Below are positions 62,472 through 64,000 of a stretch of DNA of 64,000 nucleotides, piece after piece. Under the pieces are notes generated by a model, which was not told the DNA's origin, ran no database searches, and saw only the letters and a list, made by a program, of their open reading frames with translations. Origin of the DNA: Eubacterium sp. (lineage in GTDB: Bacteria > Bacillota > Clostridia > Peptostreptococcales > Anaerovoracaceae); the NCBI GenBank assembly GCA_017533915.1, contig JAFWHX010000017.1, positions 108,853 to 172,852 of the forward strand. Reading direction: 5' to 3'. Position numbers and translations under genes: made by a program. Each line of letters begins with the position of its first letter. Position 1 is the stretch's first letter.

Positions 62472-64000
62472 ATGATCTACGTTAACGTCGCAATAGACAC
62501 AAAAAGCAGGTATATGGATGCGCTGTACACGTACTCGGCACCGGATGGAACGGCGGTCGGGGACGTTGTTATGGTACCGTTCAACAAGAACAACCGGGAA
62601 CGCCTGGGCTACGTGTTCGAGACAGATGTCACCCCTGACTGTGATGTGAGTCATATCAAATCAGTCATCCGCCGTATCGACGATTATTCGCTGAACGACG
62701 AGATGATGAAGACGATCAGCTGGATGCGGACGCGGTACGGGATCAGGTACATGGACGGGATCCATTGCTTCATTCCGCCTGGGAAGCCGGCTAAGCCAGG
62801 GCATGAGAAGCGCCCGTACGGCGACATGGTCCCCGAAGAACAGGACATAGATAAGCTTACTGATGAGCAAAGCCTTGCTGTCGATGAGATAAACAGTGCC
62901 ATAAACTGTCAGAAGCCCCAGTTCTTCCTGCTTAAAGGCGTTACGTCAAGCGGCAAGACCGAAGTCTATATGAGGGCGATCGAGCATGCTCTTTCTCTCG
63001 GACGGACTGCCGTCATGCTCGTTCCTGAGATTGCGCTCACCAAGCAGGTGATCGAACGCTTTGCAGGCAGGTTTGGAAGAGATCAGATCGCAGTTCTGCA
63101 CAGCCATCTCACACAGCGTGAGAGATTTGATGAATGGATGAGGCTCAGGCGGGGTGATGCGAAGATAGCCATAGGCGCAAGGATCGGAGTGTTCGCGCCG
63201 CTCGACAACATAGGCGTGATCATACTCGATGAAGAACACGAATCAACGTACAAATCAGACCAGACACCAAAATATGAGACAGTTGATATAGCTGTCAAGC
63301 GGCTCATGTCGACTAATGGGGTTTTGATATTGGGGAGTGCTACACCTTCGGTCGTGTCATACGAGAGGGCACGTGAGGGGGTGTATAAGCTTATCGAGCT
63401 AAAAAAGCGCTTCAATGAGACGCTCCTTCCTGAAGTCAGGATCATAGACATGCGGGATGAACTTAGAAAAGGGAACCGCGGGATCTTCAGCTCAGAGCTT
63501 GTACAGGAGATGGAGGAGACACTGGGCAAAGGGGAACAGGTGATCCTTTTCATGAACAGGCGCGGATACTCAACATATGTTCAGTGCCGTGACTGCGGGG
63601 AACCGCTGAAATGCCCTGAATGCGGGATCACGCTAGTATATCATAAGAGTGTAAATGCTGCCGGCAGATATGCTTCATCAGTGAAGGGCGGGACTGGCGC
63701 CGCGGTGTGCCATTACTGCGGGCGCGCATATCCTGTGCCTGCTGAGTGTCCTTCATGCGGAGGCCGCGAACTCAGATATCTTGGTACAGGTACTGAGAAA
63801 GTACAGGAGCTTGCAGAACAGCTATTCCCCGATGCATCGGTCGACCGTCTCGATCTTGATACAGCAAAGAACACGAGAGAGATAAACAGGATCATCGGAG
63901 ATTTTTCCAAAAAGAAGACAAATATACTTGTCGGGACACAGCTCGTCGCGAAAGGACTTGATTTTGACAGTGTCGGACTGGTAGGTATTATTTCTGCTGA
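62472..64000 (+). CDS. priA: Primosomal protein N' (PriA), 3' end beyond the window
   Basis: About 510 codons are in view. The 3'-DNA-binding domain (about 1-90), helicase Walker A GVTSSGKTEVYMRA (156-169), DEEHES (Walker B, DEEH), ILGSATPSV and the zinc-binding CRDCGEPLKCPECG and CHYCGRAYPVPAECPSCG pairs are present. PriA restarts stalled forks. Walker A lies at residue 156, against roughly 220-300 in known PriA, so the winged-helix linker between the first two domains seems missing. An insert (about 20 residues, AAGRYASSVKGG) separates the zinc cysteines. Start ATG at 62472 has no clear AGGAGG. Confidence 0.93.
   Translation, partial: MIYVNVAIDTKSRYMDALYTYSAPDGTAVGDVVMVPFNKNNRERLGYVFETDVTPDCDVSHIKSVIRRIDDYSLNDEMMKTISWMRTRYGIRYMDGIHCFIPPGKPAKPGHEKRPYGDMVPEEQDIDKLTDEQSLAVDEINSAINCQKPQFFLLKGVTSSGKTEVYMRAIEHALSLGRTAVMLVPEIALTKQVIERFAGRFGRDQIAVLHSHLTQRERFDEWMRLRRGDAKIAIGARIGVFAPLDNIGVIILDEEHESTYKSDQTPKYETVDIAVKRLMSTNGVLILGSATPSVVSYERAREGVYKLIELKKRFNETLLPEVRIIDMRDELRKGNRGIFSSELVQEMEETLGKGEQVILFMNRRGYSTYVQCRDCGEPLKCPECGITLVYHKSVNAAGRYASSVKGGTGAAVCHYCGRAYPVPAECPSCGGRELRYLGTGTEKVQELAEQLFPDASVDRLDLDTAKNTREINRIIGDFSKKKTNILVGTQLVAKGLDFDSVGLVGIISA

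Noticed and set aside
1-64000. tRNA and rRNA genes
   Set aside because: No stretch with the conserved T-loop GGTTCGA-type signature in a cloverleaf setting and no rRNA-like sequence was found by eye.

Overview
The window is a 64 kb piece of a chromosome from a low-to-mid GC Gram-positive anaerobe, most likely Bacillota, class Clostridia. The pointers are strong AGGAGG ribosome sites, sigma-A type promoters, several secreted proteins ending in the same lysine-rich Fn3-like domain (with Big_2, CAP and FG-GAP modules), a CpsBCD/LCP capsule regulatory set of Gram-positive type, YvcK, and a ferredoxin/flavodoxin-style anaerobic gene complement. The genus cannot be fixed from sequence alone. No rRNA, tRNA, IS element or CRISPR array was recognised.

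Layout. 0-5.2 kb: 3' part of a giant Ig-like surface protein. 5.4-12.3 kb: housekeeping genes (DUF2284 metal-binding protein, HAD phosphatase, small membrane protein, nicotinamidase-like hydrolase, radical SAM protein, homoserine dehydrogenase, TrmL) separated by unusually repeat-rich gaps. 12.4-13.2 kb: secreted Fn3 protein. 13.3-29.9 kb: one long capsule/exopolysaccharide operon: initiating sugar-phosphate transferase, several glycosyltransferases, CDP-glycerol-type phosphotransferase, a DUF2334 deacetylase-like protein with an ATP-grasp enzyme, Wzy, Wzx, and CapE-CapF-CapG for UDP-N-acetyl-L-fucosamine. Its centre is clearly more AT-rich than the flanks. 30-46.5 kb: an unusual RNase III-like protein, a sugar-kinase-like phosphotransferase, flavodoxin, malic enzyme, YdcF, zinc-dependent phospholipase-like protein, RmlA-like, GalE, LDH2-family dehydrogenase, a CAP-domain secreted protein, an orphan PD-(D/E)XK nuclease between two copies of a repeat array, a left-handed beta-helix protein, NagB and YvcK. 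46.8-50.7 kb: the capsule control module (CpsB phosphatase, LCP ligase, Wzz/CpsC, BY-kinase) plus a small secreted protein, 17 kb away from the synthesis operon. 51-64 kb: glucosaminidase, YtqA-type radical SAM protein, QueH, AsnA, a second copy of the orphan nuclease family, a TetR regulator with palindromic sites, a 1,404-residue FG-GAP secreted protein, and the 5' part of priA.

The most unusual signal is genome-wide in style rather than one gene. At nine or more genes the last few codons, stop codon included, are repeated just downstream as short 'echo' tails. In the clearest case (yvcK) the 20-residue tail is repeated with six base changes, all synonymous, and the gene's terminator sits on the echo, not on the gene. 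This looks like the residue of diverged alleles left behind beside gene ends, rather than simple slippage. Many other gaps hold short tandem arrays (27 to 93 bp units), including a 660 bp array of 93 bp hairpin units, and similar in-frame expansions occur inside two genes. All functional names are from recognition of motifs by eye; no database search was made.
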